This document shows, in pieces, positions 24,919 to 33,995 of a stretch of DNA of 64,000 bases. This DNA is from Bacteroides sp. M10 (GTDB lineage: Bacteria; Bacteroidota; Bacteroidia; Bacteroidales; Bacteroidaceae), in assembly GCF_014334015.1 (NCBI RefSeq), contig NZ_CP060488.1:2810501-2874500 (forward strand). The letters are read 5' to 3'. Under the pieces are notes generated by a model. The model was not told the DNA's origin. It did not search any database and saw only the letters and a list, made by a program, of their open reading frames with translations. Numbering within the stretch: position 1 is the first letter of the stretch; the number at the start of each line of letters is the position of its first letter. Both the position numbers and the translations under genes were made by a program.

Positions 24919-26379
24919 ATGAATAGAGCTAGATTATATATAAATATCAAACTGTTACTTTTAGCAGTGTTAACACTGAATCTGTCAGGGTGTGAACTTG
25001 ACGAACGTGTGGATGACTTGACCGGTGGCTACGAAGGCGCTTTTATTGACAGGCTGACCGGTGAAAAGGTGGCTACCGAATATTATGGAGCTAAATTAAA
25101 GTTACTTGATCTGGAGTATGGAAATGTAGCGGTTCCCTTGGAGTATAACACACTTCCTGAAGGAACATATCGCAATACCAAAGTATATCCTTCCCGCTAT
25201 AAAGTATGGGCGAACGGACCGTTCTTTGAGTTGGATACCATTTATGGTGATATTCGTAGTTTTAAGAAAATGGACTTGATTGTTACCCCCAACGTAACAT
25301 TGAAAATTAAGAAGGTGGAAGTGTTGTACGGCATTACAGCGAACGTCACTTTTACTTATCAGGTAAATGACGAACGCTCCAAGAATCAGGAAATAGGATT
25401 GGTATATGGCAAAGAGCAATATCCCGGACAACGTACGGCTATGAATGAAAGCGAAAGCGGTTCACATACTTACAAGCGAATAAAGAAGAATTTGACAGAA
25501 TTGTCGGGAGAATTTACGGAGACTCTGTTCTTAAACCCTAACAGCACATATTATTTAAGAGCTTTGGGACGTACGGAATCAGCAGGAGATTACTGGAATT
25601 ATTCAGAACAGACTGTGATTAATACGACAGATATTGATTTGTCTTCCTTACCGATTGAAGCCGCTGTCGGAGTAAGTAGTGCCACTTCTGCTGTTTTGCA
25701 GTGGGCATTTCCTCCCGTTGTTGACGAGATAAAGGTTTCTTATACGGATCGGGATGGTGAAGAGGTGATGGATAAATTTAAACCTACGGATTATTCATAC
25801 GTTGCCAATTTACCTCATAATCAAAAGAGTACAATCAAAGTACAACTTCTGGCGAAAGGAGTTGCCGGTCCGGAACAAACGATTGAAGTACAGACTAAAT
25901 CTTTGACGGATAAATATGTACCTGCCTCAAACACTCGTCCGGAAAATGTTCCTTTCTACAATGATTCGGAATTTAAAAAATCATTATCAGGTGAATGGGC
26001 ATTGATATATGGTCCTACAATCGGCGAAGACTGGTCCACTACCGATTTACGTTTTGAATATTTCGATTGGTGGGATACATGGTTGATAGGATTTGCCGAC
26101 CGTATGCCTGCTTGCCAGGATATAGAGAACTTTAAATCACTGACGATTCAGGGAGAAATACAAACATTGGTTGATATTTTACCTTTTGTTAATCTGGAAA
26201 CACTTTCTATCATAAAGGGTAAAGGTTTCTCAGTGGATAAAACGATTAATCCGAAAGTTGACCTGACAGTTCTGAAGAAACTGAAGAAACTTAACACAGT
26301 TATTATAGGACCGGATGTGCCGCTTACTAAAAAGAATTTTGATGATGCGGGACTTACACATCTGACGATTACCAACTAG
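24919..26379 (+). CDS. DUF3823-type surface lipoprotein of the PUL
   Basis: A 486-residue lipoprotein (lipobox LTLNLSGC, ATG at 24919 chosen over 24889, which overlaps susD). Residues about 30-140 match the DUF3823 pattern (GAFIDRLTGEKV, YGAKLKLLD, LPEGTYRNTKVYPSRYKV). One or two fibronectin-like domains follow, then a C-terminal region ending in a short leucine-rich stretch (residues about 405-486). In other loci, proteins at this position are surface glycan-binding proteins. That role is inferred from position here. A terminator-like hairpin follows, separating it from the GH89 gene. Confidence 0.8.
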   Translation: MNRARLYINIKLLLLAVLTLNLSGCELDERVDDLTGGYEGAFIDRLTGEKVATEYYGAKLKLLDLEYGNVAVPLEYNTLPEGTYRNTKVYPSRYKVWANGPFFELDTIYGDIRSFKKMDLIVTPNVTLKIKKVEVLYGITANVTFTYQVNDERSKNQEIGLVYGKEQYPGQRTAMNESESGSHTYKRIKKNLTELSGEFTETLFLNPNSTYYLRALGRTESAGDYWNYSEQTVINTTDIDLSSLPIEAAVGVSSATSAVLQWAFPPVVDEIKVSYTDRDGEEVMDKFKPTDYSYVANLPHNQKSTIKVQLLAKGVAGPEQTIEVQTKSLTDKYVPASNTRPENVPFYNDSEFKKSLSGEWALIYGPTIGEDWSTTDLRFEYFDWWDTWLIGFADRMPACQDIENFKSLTIQGEIQTLVDILPFVNLETLSIIKGKGFSVDKTINPKVDLTVLKKLKKLNTVIIGPDVPLTKKNFDDAGLTHLTITN

Positions 26380-26409
26380 GTCGGTAATCACACTACTCCC
26401 TTTGACAAG

Positions 26410-26450
26410 CGAATGTGTCTAGTGGGTAACATCGGATACATTCGTTTTTT
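26410..26450 (+). terminator. Internal terminator between DUF3823 and GH89 genes
   Basis: CGAATGTGTC at 26410-26419 pairs with GATACATTCG at 26435-26444 (10 bp, one wobble), followed by TTTTTT. It sits inside the PUL, so it probably lowers rather than abolishes expression of the downstream genes. Confidence 0.75.
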
Positions 26451-26482
26451 AAAAGAAATATATAAATGAAAATATAAATAGT

Positions 26483-28696
26483 ATGTGTAAGATTAAATGT
26501 TTATTTCTACTGATGTTGATCGTATTGTGTTCTTCCTGCAAAGAAAGTACAGAAGATGAAAAAGCGATGCAACAGATGGTGGAACGTTTATTTCCGGAGT
26601 ATGCTTCCCAATTTAGTTTTGAACAATCAGAAAAGATTGATAAAGATTGGTATGAAATAGAAGCGCAAGGAGGAACAGTACGAATACGGGGAAATAACGC
26701 AAATTCGATGGCTGTAGGGCTGAACTATTATCTGAATCATTACTGCCTTACCTCTGTTTCCTGGTATGTGAACGATACGGTGGAGATGCCGGAAGTATTA
26801 CCCATGCCACCGGCAAAAATAATTTCGACTGCCCGTTGCAAGAACCGATTCTTTCTTAATTACTGTACCTTCGGTTATACAATGCCATGGTGGACATGGA
26901 AGGATTGGGAACGGTTGATAGACTGGATGGCTTTAAATGGAATCAATATGCCTTTGGCAATCACCGGACAAGAATCTGTCTGGTATCGCGTATGGACGAA
27001 ATTAGGATTGACGGATGAGGAAATACGGAACTATTTCACAGGGCCTGCTCACTTGCCTTGGCATCGTATGTCTAACTTGGATTATTGGCAGGGGCCTCTG
27101 CCTAAAGAATGGCTGGATACACAAGAAGCATTGCAGAAACAAATCGTAGCCCGTGAACGTCAATTTAATATGCGCCCCATACTTCCTGCATTTGCCGGAC
27201 ATGTACCGTCGGAACTTAAAAGAATCTATCCGGAAGCTAAGATTAGCCGGATGAGCTCTTGGGGAGGTTTCGAGGATAAATACAGAAGCCACTTTCTGGA
27301 TCCGCTTGACCCATTGTTTGCAACCATACAGAAAGAGTTTCTGGAAGAACAAACTAAGTTGTTCGGAACAGACCATATTTATGGGGCAGATCCTTTTAAT
27401 GAAGTAGCCCCTCCAAGTTGGGAGCCGGAATTTTTAGCCAATTGCTCGAAGCATATTTATCAATCGATGACGCATGTCGATCCGGATGCTACTTGGTTAC
27501 AAATGACATGGTTATTCTATATTGACCGACATTTATGGACAAACGAACGGGTAGAAGCTTTCTTGAAAGCAGTCCCTCAAAATAAACTGTTGCTACTGGA
27601 CTATTATTGTGAGAATACTGAAGTTTGGAAGCAGACAGATCGGTATTTCGGGCAACCATATTTATGGTGCTATTTAGGAAATTTCGGAGGAAATACAATG
27701 CTTGCCGGAAACACCAAAGAAGTGGGGAAACGAATCGAAAATGTATATACCAATGGTGGAGAAAACTTTTCGGGACTGGGTTCTACTTTGGAGGGGTTTG
27801 ATGTAAATCCTTTCATGTATGAATATGTTTTCAGTAAAGCATGGGATTGTAATCTGCCGGACTCTGTATGGATAGAACAACTGGCAGACAGGCGAATTGG
27901 CTTGAGAAACCAACAAATGCGTCGGGCATGGAAATTGCTTTATGACAGTATTTATACAGCACCAGCTGCTTTGGGACAGGGGACATTGATGAATGCGCGT
28001 CCTTGTTTAAAAGGAAATGGCAATTGGACGACTACGCCTACGGTAGCGTATTCCAATGAAACTTTGTTTGAGGTATGGGAGATGTTGTTGAAAGCCGGAG
28101 AACATCGACATTCTACTTATGAATATGATGTTGTTAATATAGGAAGGCAAGTGCTGGGGAATTATTTCGGGAAGCTTCGCGATGAATTTGCGGAAACTTA
28201 TTCCCGGAAGCAATTACCGCTATTAAAACAAAAAGGAGCTGAAATGAAACAACTACTGCGTGATGTTAATACTTTATTAAGTACACAATCTTCTTTTTTA
28301 CTGGGAAAATGGATTGAAGATGCCCGTTCATTAGGTATAGACGAAGCCTCTAAAAATTATTACGAAGAAAATGCCCGTACTATCGTTTCAACCTGGGGAG
28401 ATAAAGATCAAAGTTTAAACGATTATGCAAATCGTACTTGGGGAGGTTTGGTATCGGGATATTATGCGCCTCGTTGGGAAATGTTTATAGATGAAGTTAT
28501 TCGCTCTGTTTCTAACAAGCAGCCGTTTAATGCTGATGCTTTTCATCAAAGAGTGACGCAGTTTGAAATTGACTGGGTCAAGTCACATGAACGTTATCCT
28601 TCCGAACCGGTTGGTAATGCTGTTGAGATTGCTACTTTATTGATGAATAAATACAAGGATTCAATTTTAAAAGAAAAACACAATGAGAATAATTAG
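26483..28696 (+). CDS. Alpha-N-acetylglucosaminidase, glycoside hydrolase family 89
   Basis: A 737-residue lipoprotein (lipobox IVLCSSC) of the NAGLU/GH89 family, which removes terminal alpha-linked GlcNAc from host glycans such as mucin caps or heparan-type chains. The N-terminal domain is followed by the catalytic domain starting CTFGYTMPWWTWKDWER. The proposed acid/base Glu is in ADPFNEVAPP (residue 307). The proposed nucleophile Glu is in STLEGFDVNP (residue 437). The 130-residue distance equals that of the human enzyme's E316/E446. The C-terminal helical domain is complete. Its 3' end overlaps the next gene by 14 bp. Confidence 0.95.
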   Translation: MCKIKCLFLLMLIVLCSSCKESTEDEKAMQQMVERLFPEYASQFSFEQSEKIDKDWYEIEAQGGTVRIRGNNANSMAVGLNYYLNHYCLTSVSWYVNDTVEMPEVLPMPPAKIISTARCKNRFFLNYCTFGYTMPWWTWKDWERLIDWMALNGINMPLAITGQESVWYRVWTKLGLTDEEIRNYFTGPAHLPWHRMSNLDYWQGPLPKEWLDTQEALQKQIVARERQFNMRPILPAFAGHVPSELKRIYPEAKISRMSSWGGFEDKYRSHFLDPLDPLFATIQKEFLEEQTKLFGTDHIYGADPFNEVAPPSWEPEFLANCSKHIYQSMTHVDPDATWLQMTWLFYIDRHLWTNERVEAFLKAVPQNKLLLLDYYCENTEVWKQTDRYFGQPYLWCYLGNFGGNTMLAGNTKEVGKRIENVYTNGGENFSGLGSTLEGFDVNPFMYEYVFSKAWDCNLPDSVWIEQLADRRIGLRNQQMRRAWKLLYDSIYTAPAALGQGTLMNARPCLKGNGNWTTTPTVAYSNETLFEVWEMLLKAGEHRHSTYEYDVVNIGRQVLGNYFGKLRDEFAETYSRKQLPLLKQKGAEMKQLLRDVNTLLSTQSSFLLGKWIEDARSLGIDEASKNYYEENARTIVSTWGDKDQSLNDYANRTWGGLVSGYYAPRWEMFIDEVIRSVSNKQPFNADAFHQRVTQFEIDWVKSHERYPSEPVGNAVEIATLLMNKYKDSILKEKHNENN

Positions 28697-30551
28697 TTAT
28701 ATTTCAAGTATAATCATCACTTTTTTTGCATTGGCTATTATGAGCGGATGCAAAGATTCGGAAGTTGTTGATGACGGCTTTCGTACAACAATGGCTAAAG
28801 CCTCTGATGTGAAATTAAATAAAGTTGCCTATTGGCCGGGAGATCCTGTAAATTGCTCTTTTACCTTGAAAAATGAAACGAACTATCCGATGGATATTCG
28901 TGAAGTAAAAGTGGTGATTCAGAACTTGGATGATGGAGGGTGTGTATTGATAGAAAAGTCTGTTGCTTCCCATATTCAAATAGAACCGGGACAATCTGTT
29001 CCTGTGGATGCCGGGACACTGTATACCCTTCCAGCTGCATTAAAGCCTTCTTCCTTTTGTGCTGTCAGGTTCCTGTTAGATTTTGAAGATGGGATAACCA
29101 CTACAATTGACGGAACATATTTCAGAGCTGTCAACGAGCAGTCGCTGTTGACTTACGATATTCAAAAGTTAGATTATCAGGGACTTCCTGTTTATCGTCA
29201 GATAGGAGATATGAGTGCCGGGTTCGGTGTATTAAAAACGATAGTTGCTTTCGACCAGGGAATAGCTGCCACCATGGAGGAGGCTCCGCAGGGTGGTACT
29301 TATCCGGTTGCGCCTACTCCGGAGTTTTTGCAACGTTCCGTTCGCAAAACTGTTGAGCTTTACAATTCGGAGATCGGAGCTGCCACAAAGATAAAGAGAG
29401 TGGTGGTTGGAACGGGGATCGCATCTGTTTCTTACTTTGCAACAATGATGGGGGCAGCCTATTTACCTATTCATTATCTGGTATCGGCTAATTCTGCTTC
29501 CGAAGTACAAGCTATACTCGATTATTCCAATCAAAATGGATATGCCTCTTATGCCACATTGGGTTATGACGGTTCTATGCCTGGAGTGGGAGTTGCCTGG
29601 ATAAAATTATTGGATTTGCCGGAAGAATATAAGCAATTTATAAAAGACCATCAGGTGGAAGAAGTTTATATTTATGGAGTAGGTCAGGAAGGACATGGAG
29701 AGTCTTATTCCCGAAGGGTTTTGACGCAGAATACAATTACCGATGAATATGCACCTGGTTCTTTATATATATTGTATACTAACTTTGGTTCGGATGCCGA
29801 TATTGACGCACTGAAACATCGGTTGTATGACTATAATCAGTTAAAATTGGGTGAAGGACAGTATATATCTGATTGGGAAAGCGGAATTGTTGATGATCAG
29901 ATAACCAATATATCCGGCTCTGCGCAAGCGATGGCAAATGTGAAAGCTTATACGATTGAGACTGATGATATGATGGCTTTGTACAATATATCTTCTTTCC
30001 TGACGCTTCAATATATAAAAAAGAATCAAAGCAAGTTGCAGGCACCTTTTGTGAATGGAGTTATTTTTAACGAGTATCTTACGAATCACCCTCAATATGA
30101 AGCGTTTGTTGGATATGTACCTTTATTATATTGGCAATTTAATTCGGCGGCTTCTACAGTAGAACGTATTGATGGTTATCTGAAGCCAGCTATTGCCGGG
30201 TATTTTCCTGATGTTGTCGATCATCTGTATGAGGGATCTTTCTATCTGAATTCTAATATGAGACGCTATGAGTTTTATGACGAGCTGATAGCAAGAGGTG
30301 TCACTTCGGAGAATATTAGAATTAGGCAGAGTGTAGATAAATGGAATCCGGAAGATGATGGAGAAACGGAAGAGTATTTGGGACGCATTAATCATAAAAT
30401 AGGTTCGGCTGAAGAATTTGCTTATGATATAATTGAACGTATTGGAGTGCAGAAGTATCGGAATACGGTTAAGTCGATGGAGTACCTGACATTGGAGGAG
30501 CTTCGTACTATTTGTGCACAGGTTGGAAATATGAGATTAGTAGAACATTGA
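28683..30551 (+). CDS. Secreted PUL lipoprotein of unrecognised family (paralogue 1)
   Basis: I do not recognise this 622-residue protein. It has a lipoprotein signal (LAIMSGC), an Ig-like beta domain at about residues 35-155, a central alpha/beta domain (residues about 160-430) and a C-terminal part. Blocks shared with the next gene include LDYQGL, FLQ-SV--TV-LYN, YATLGYD-SM--VGVAWIKLL, GSLYILYT, DWESG-V, DDMMALYN (HDMMDMYN in the next) and PLL-WQF. No known catalytic motif is seen. It starts inside the end of the GH89 gene (14-bp overlap), so the two are translationally coupled and probably act on the same glycan or its carrier. Confidence 0.75.
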   Translation: MRIISYISSIIITFFALAIMSGCKDSEVVDDGFRTTMAKASDVKLNKVAYWPGDPVNCSFTLKNETNYPMDIREVKVVIQNLDDGGCVLIEKSVASHIQIEPGQSVPVDAGTLYTLPAALKPSSFCAVRFLLDFEDGITTTIDGTYFRAVNEQSLLTYDIQKLDYQGLPVYRQIGDMSAGFGVLKTIVAFDQGIAATMEEAPQGGTYPVAPTPEFLQRSVRKTVELYNSEIGAATKIKRVVVGTGIASVSYFATMMGAAYLPIHYLVSANSASEVQAILDYSNQNGYASYATLGYDGSMPGVGVAWIKLLDLPEEYKQFIKDHQVEEVYIYGVGQEGHGESYSRRVLTQNTITDEYAPGSLYILYTNFGSDADIDALKHRLYDYNQLKLGEGQYISDWESGIVDDQITNISGSAQAMANVKAYTIETDDMMALYNISSFLTLQYIKKNQSKLQAPFVNGVIFNEYLTNHPQYEAFVGYVPLLYWQFNSAASTVERIDGYLKPAIAGYFPDVVDHLYEGSFYLNSNMRRYEFYDELIARGVTSENIRIRQSVDKWNPEDDGETEEYLGRINHKIGSAEEFAYDIIERIGVQKYRNTVKSMEYLTLEELRTICAQVGNMRLVEH

Positions 30552-30584
30552 TATAACATCGGATTTAAGATTTAAACTAACGAA

Positions 30585-32270
30585 ATGAATATAAAACAAT
30601 TGATGGTAACTTTCTTCATTGCACTATTGGTAGGAGGAGAGATTGGAGCTCGTGTGCTGACGGATAAATTCGTTTATTCACAAGGGGAGAAGGTTGTGTT
30701 TACTTTTGATGGGAAGTCAGAAGGTAAAACGATTATACTGAAATATCTCTCCAAGAAAGGAGAACCGGTTCTTGCGGAGATTGGTGGAGAACCATTTGTT
30801 TGGGAAGTTCCTTCAGAATTTACGCCTGCAGCCGTAGGTGTTTATCAAAAAGAGGAGGGACAGTTGACATATTCTTCTTATTTTAGGGTGGTAATTCCCG
30901 GAATGTTGACTACCTATCAGATCGCTAAAGAGGAATATAAAGGTTTGAATGTGTTTATGCTCGATGGTGGGATGAGTGCGGAATATGCTGTCCAAAAATC
31001 TTTAGCTAATCTGACGGCAGGTGTGAGCCATACATGGCAGATTGGTCCGGGAGGAGGTCCCAAACCGGTATGGGGGACACCTGATTTCCTTCAACAATCC
31101 GTTCAGCATACAGTAGATTTATATAATGAGTATTTGGGTAAGTCGAAGAAACTTAAAACTGTGATAATAGCTACGGGAGTACCGACGGTACCTTATCTTT
31201 CTGCAGCTATGGAGGCTCCTGTATTGCCATTACATTTTTTGGTTGCTGTCAATTCTACCAAAGAAATTTCTTCCATATTAGAATATTCCTCGCAAGCTGG
31301 AGTACCTTGTTATGCGACATTGGGATATGATGCTTCCATGGATGATGTCGGAGTTGCCTGGATAAAATTATTGGCTTTGCCTGATGAATATCGGAAGTTT
31401 ATAATAGAACATGAAGTAGAAAATGTAATTATCGCAGGCATAGGGGAAGACGTGAAAAGTGAATCTTATTGTCGGAAACTTAGTAAAACCGGAGTGGATG
31501 GTCAGGAGTATGCAGACGGCTCTCTTTATATTTTATATACCCAATCCGGTTCAGAGCATGACATCAAAACGATATCAAGAAATGTCGTGGACTATGATAC
31601 GTTATCTCTTGAAAAAGGTAAGGACTTGGCCGATTGGGAGAGCGGTGTTGTCAACAGGCAGATTGATAATATATCAAAAGGTATTTATGAACATACTCCG
31701 GCACAAGTTTATTCTTTGATTGCTACTCATGATATGATGGATATGTATAATCTCGGTGCAAATATGGGTATGTATTTTATGTATAAGAATCGGGAGCAAA
31801 CAAAGGTTTCCGTACAGGGGACTTATTTAAATGAATATTTAATATCACAACCTTTGTATGAGTTGACTCAAGGATATATTCCATTATTGTTTTGGCAGTT
31901 TGTTCCTCCTGTATCAACGATCGACAGGATAAAACGTGATATACAGAAAGTGGTGGATACTTATGAAAAAGGTGTTCTCTTGGAGAATAAAACCGTACAT
32001 GTGAATGCACGTATCGGGAAAGAAGAGTTGGTACAGGAATTGAAGAAAAGGGGATTTCGGTTTGTTACTAAGCGCAAAGATAAGGTGGAAGAATTGTGGA
32101 ACTTATCCGATGGGATAAATTCTCCTTGTGAAGAAGTCGTGCAGAATATAGTAGAACAGATTGGAGTTCGGAGATATAAGGAATTGTGCGAAAATGCTTT
32201 ATATTTGGATTTGGATGATCTCAAGCAATTGGTAGAAGATGTGCAGGGATTAATCTTTCAGTCTCTTTGA
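30585..32270 (+). CDS. Secreted PUL protein of unrecognised family (paralogue 2)
   Basis: A 561-residue paralogue of the preceding gene, with the same conserved blocks but no lipobox. The signal peptide (MNIKQLMVTFFIALLVGGEIGA) looks like a signal-peptidase-I substrate, so this copy may be periplasmic while its sister is a lipoprotein. The N-terminal domain (DKFVYSQGEKVVFTFDGKSE) is a shorter beta domain. The invariant acidic and histidine positions (THDMMDMYN, YDASMDDVGVAW) are candidates for an active site. The function is not known. It is the last gene of the locus, followed by a strong terminator. Confidence 0.75.
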   Translation: MNIKQLMVTFFIALLVGGEIGARVLTDKFVYSQGEKVVFTFDGKSEGKTIILKYLSKKGEPVLAEIGGEPFVWEVPSEFTPAAVGVYQKEEGQLTYSSYFRVVIPGMLTTYQIAKEEYKGLNVFMLDGGMSAEYAVQKSLANLTAGVSHTWQIGPGGGPKPVWGTPDFLQQSVQHTVDLYNEYLGKSKKLKTVIIATGVPTVPYLSAAMEAPVLPLHFLVAVNSTKEISSILEYSSQAGVPCYATLGYDASMDDVGVAWIKLLALPDEYRKFIIEHEVENVIIAGIGEDVKSESYCRKLSKTGVDGQEYADGSLYILYTQSGSEHDIKTISRNVVDYDTLSLEKGKDLADWESGVVNRQIDNISKGIYEHTPAQVYSLIATHDMMDMYNLGANMGMYFMYKNREQTKVSVQGTYLNEYLISQPLYELTQGYIPLLFWQFVPPVSTIDRIKRDIQKVVDTYEKGVLLENKTVHVNARIGKEELVQELKKRGFRFVTKRKDKVEELWNLSDGINSPCEEVVQNIVEQIGVRRYKELCENALYLDLDDLKQLVEDVQGLIFQSL

Positions 32271-32370
32271 TAAAAGGATGGGGGGAATGTGTGATTCAAT
32301 CTCTATAGACTTTATTATGTCTCTTAACTTGACTGGGTTGATAAACTAATTAGTTAAAATTATATGGATT

Positions 32371-32403
32371 AGCAGGGAGTTATAAAAAAACTCTCTGCTT
32401 TTC
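32371..32403 (+). terminator. Terminator at the end of the PUL
   Basis: AGCAGGGAGTT at 32371-32381 pairs with AACTCTCTGCT at 32389-32399 (11 bp, one wobble), followed by TTTCT. The next promoter's -33 starts three bases later. Confidence 0.85.
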
Positions 32404-32405
32404 TG

Positions 32406-32436
32406 CTTGACTTCTGTTGCGAAATGATTACTTTTG
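32406..32436 (+). promoter_or_regulatory. Promoter of the coiled-coil membrane protein gene
   Basis: CTTG at 32406-32409, 19 bp, then TACTTTTG at 32429-32436. The -7 is a full match and the -33 has three of four bases. The expected leader is about 22 nt. Confidence 0.75.
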
Positions 32437-32464
32437 CGCACGTTATCAATTCACAACTGAAACT

Positions 32465-33337
32465 ATGAGTAAAAAAAGCCTTCTTATTGCGGCCGTGGCT
32501 ATCTTGGTGATAGCTATTATTGGTATTACTTATTTATTGTTTACCGAAAAACAAGCTAACCGGGAGTTAGTGCAGGAATTCCAATTAGATAAGGAAGATC
32601 TGGAAAACGAATATACCCGTTTTGCACAACAATATGATGAGTTAAAGATGACGATTTCTAATGACTCTTTATCTCAATTACTGGAACAGGAACAATTGAA
32701 AACTCAACGTCTCTTGGAAGAACTTCGTACAGTGAAGAGCACGAATGCTACAGAGATCCGTCGTTTAAAGAATGAGTTGGCTACTTTGCGTAAGGTAATG
32801 ATTGGGTATATTAATCAGATCGACTCTCTGAATAAACTGACTGCACAGCAGAAACAGGTCATAGCTGAAGTGACTCAAAAGTATAATCAGGCTTCACGAC
32901 AGATCGATAACCTTTCTGAAGAAAAGAAGAATCTGAATAAGAAGGTGACGCTAGCCGCACAACTCGATGCAACTAATATTCGTATCGAACCACGCAATAA
33001 ACGTGGTAAAGTGGCGAAGAAAGTGAAAGACGTGGTGAAGTTAGCCATCAGTTTCACGGTCGTGAAGAATATAACCGCCGAAAACGGTGAACGTACCATC
33101 TATGTACGTATAACCAAACCCGATAATGATGTACTGACCAAGAGTGCATCCAATACTTTCCCTTATGAAAACCGTACATTGGTTTATTCAATTAAGAAGT
33201 ATATTGAATATAACGGAGAAGAACAGAATATCAATGTGTTTTGGGATGTAGAAGAATTCTTGTATGCCGGAAACTACCGTGTTGATATCTTCGAAGGTGG
33301 TAATCTGATTGGTTCGCAGACCTTTATGTTAGATTAA
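32465..33337 (+). CDS. Membrane-anchored coiled-coil protein, unknown function
   Basis: A 290-residue protein with an N-terminal membrane anchor (SLLIAAVAILVIAIIGITYLL) and a long coiled coil (about residues 35-165). A C-terminal beta domain of about 120 residues follows (KLAISFTVVKNITAENGERT, then VFWDVEEFLYAGNYRVDIFE). The ATG at 32465 is chosen because the promoter puts the RNA start near 32443. Proteins of this design occur widely in Bacteroides, but I know no function. It appears monocistronic. Confidence 0.8.
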   Translation: MSKKSLLIAAVAILVIAIIGITYLLFTEKQANRELVQEFQLDKEDLENEYTRFAQQYDELKMTISNDSLSQLLEQEQLKTQRLLEELRTVKSTNATEIRRLKNELATLRKVMIGYINQIDSLNKLTAQQKQVIAEVTQKYNQASRQIDNLSEEKKNLNKKVTLAAQLDATNIRIEPRNKRGKVAKKVKDVVKLAISFTVVKNITAENGERTIYVRITKPDNDVLTKSASNTFPYENRTLVYSIKKYIEYNGEEQNINVFWDVEEFLYAGNYRVDIFEGGNLIGSQTFMLD

Positions 33338-33380
33338 TATCGGGGTATTCTTTTTCTCTACCGATATTCTATTTTCTTCT
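33336..33380 (+). terminator. Terminator after the coiled-coil gene
   Basis: AATATCGG at 33336-33343 pairs with CCGATATT at 33361-33368, followed by CTATTTTCTTCT. The stem is 8 bp and the T-run is interrupted, so this is a moderate call. Confidence 0.55.
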
Positions 33381-33969
33381 ATATTAGCTAACCCGATGGT
33401 CTGTTTTTAATATTTCTTCGGGCAACAGTTGTTCTTTTATGGATGAACTGGGGAAAGAACTGCATAAATAATTGCAATAATATACAGAAAATAGGGCGAG
33501 CGCAGCATGAATTTGCAGACAATATGCAGCTTTTTAATCATGGAAGCCTTCGTTGGATTAAAACCAACGAGATGTCCCTCACCGAGAAAGGATAAGTTCC
33601 TCGGTGAGGGACATCTCATTTCTCGGTGAGGAACTCATATAGGAATGATTAGAAGCTATTTTTTTCTCTAGTTTGTATGTAAATAAAGGTAAGGAGAAAC
33701 TGATAAAATGAATGACTGTTGTCTATAAAAGAATGATTTGCAAATGCAATCAGTATATTTTAATCTTATTGAGTAAATATAGGGGAAAATAATGTTAATC
33801 TGATTTCTTAAGATAGTAAATCCCGGCCCCTTTTCTCTTTAGTTGGAATCTATACCCAATTTGTTGCATTCCCAACAGCTTGAATGTCCCTTTTTTTAGA
33901 AGTTCTATTTTTAAGTACCGTATAGTTGAATCGGGTGATGAGGAATAACGGTTGCATAATGTGGACTGC
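33381..33969. other. Convergent intergenic region with 22-bp array and a possible gene remnant
   Basis: It contains a small hairpin (CGTTGG at 33551 with CCAACG at 33564), the 22-bp-period array at 33569-33634 and, next to nadK, a minus-strand open frame without a start (33795-33995). The bases from 33640 to 33790 show nothing I can name. Confidence 0.6.
33569..33634. repeat. Three-unit intergenic array, 22-bp period with inverted first unit
   Basis: The 18-mer at 33569-33586 is the perfect reverse complement of 33600-33617, giving a hairpin with a 13-nt loop. CTCGGTGAGG occurs at 33600 and again at 33622, 22 bp apart. The first unit carries CTCACCGAG (33578-33586), in phase with CTCGGTGAG of the next two. 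The motif CCTCACCGA is shared with the array at 7342-7420. Confidence 0.8.
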
Positions 33970-33995
33970 TTACCGTCTTCCGTCAGCTCCCCACA
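33795..33995 (-). pseudogene. Start-less open frame after nadK, possible gene remnant
   Basis: On the minus strand, a 66-codon frame opens inside the end of nadK (in another frame) and runs to TAA at 33795. Its product looks protein-like (STLCNRYSSSPDSTIRYLK, then GTFKLLGMQQIGYRFQLKRK and GAGIYYLKKSD), with a basic C-terminus reminiscent of a winged-helix end. The only ATG (33869) would give 24 residues. It may be the truncated tail of a former regulator gene, or chance. Confidence 0.3.

Noticed and set aside
33437..33619. A 60-codon minus-strand ORF.
   Set aside because: It runs through the 33569 array and an A/T-rich flank; the open frame comes from the repeat.
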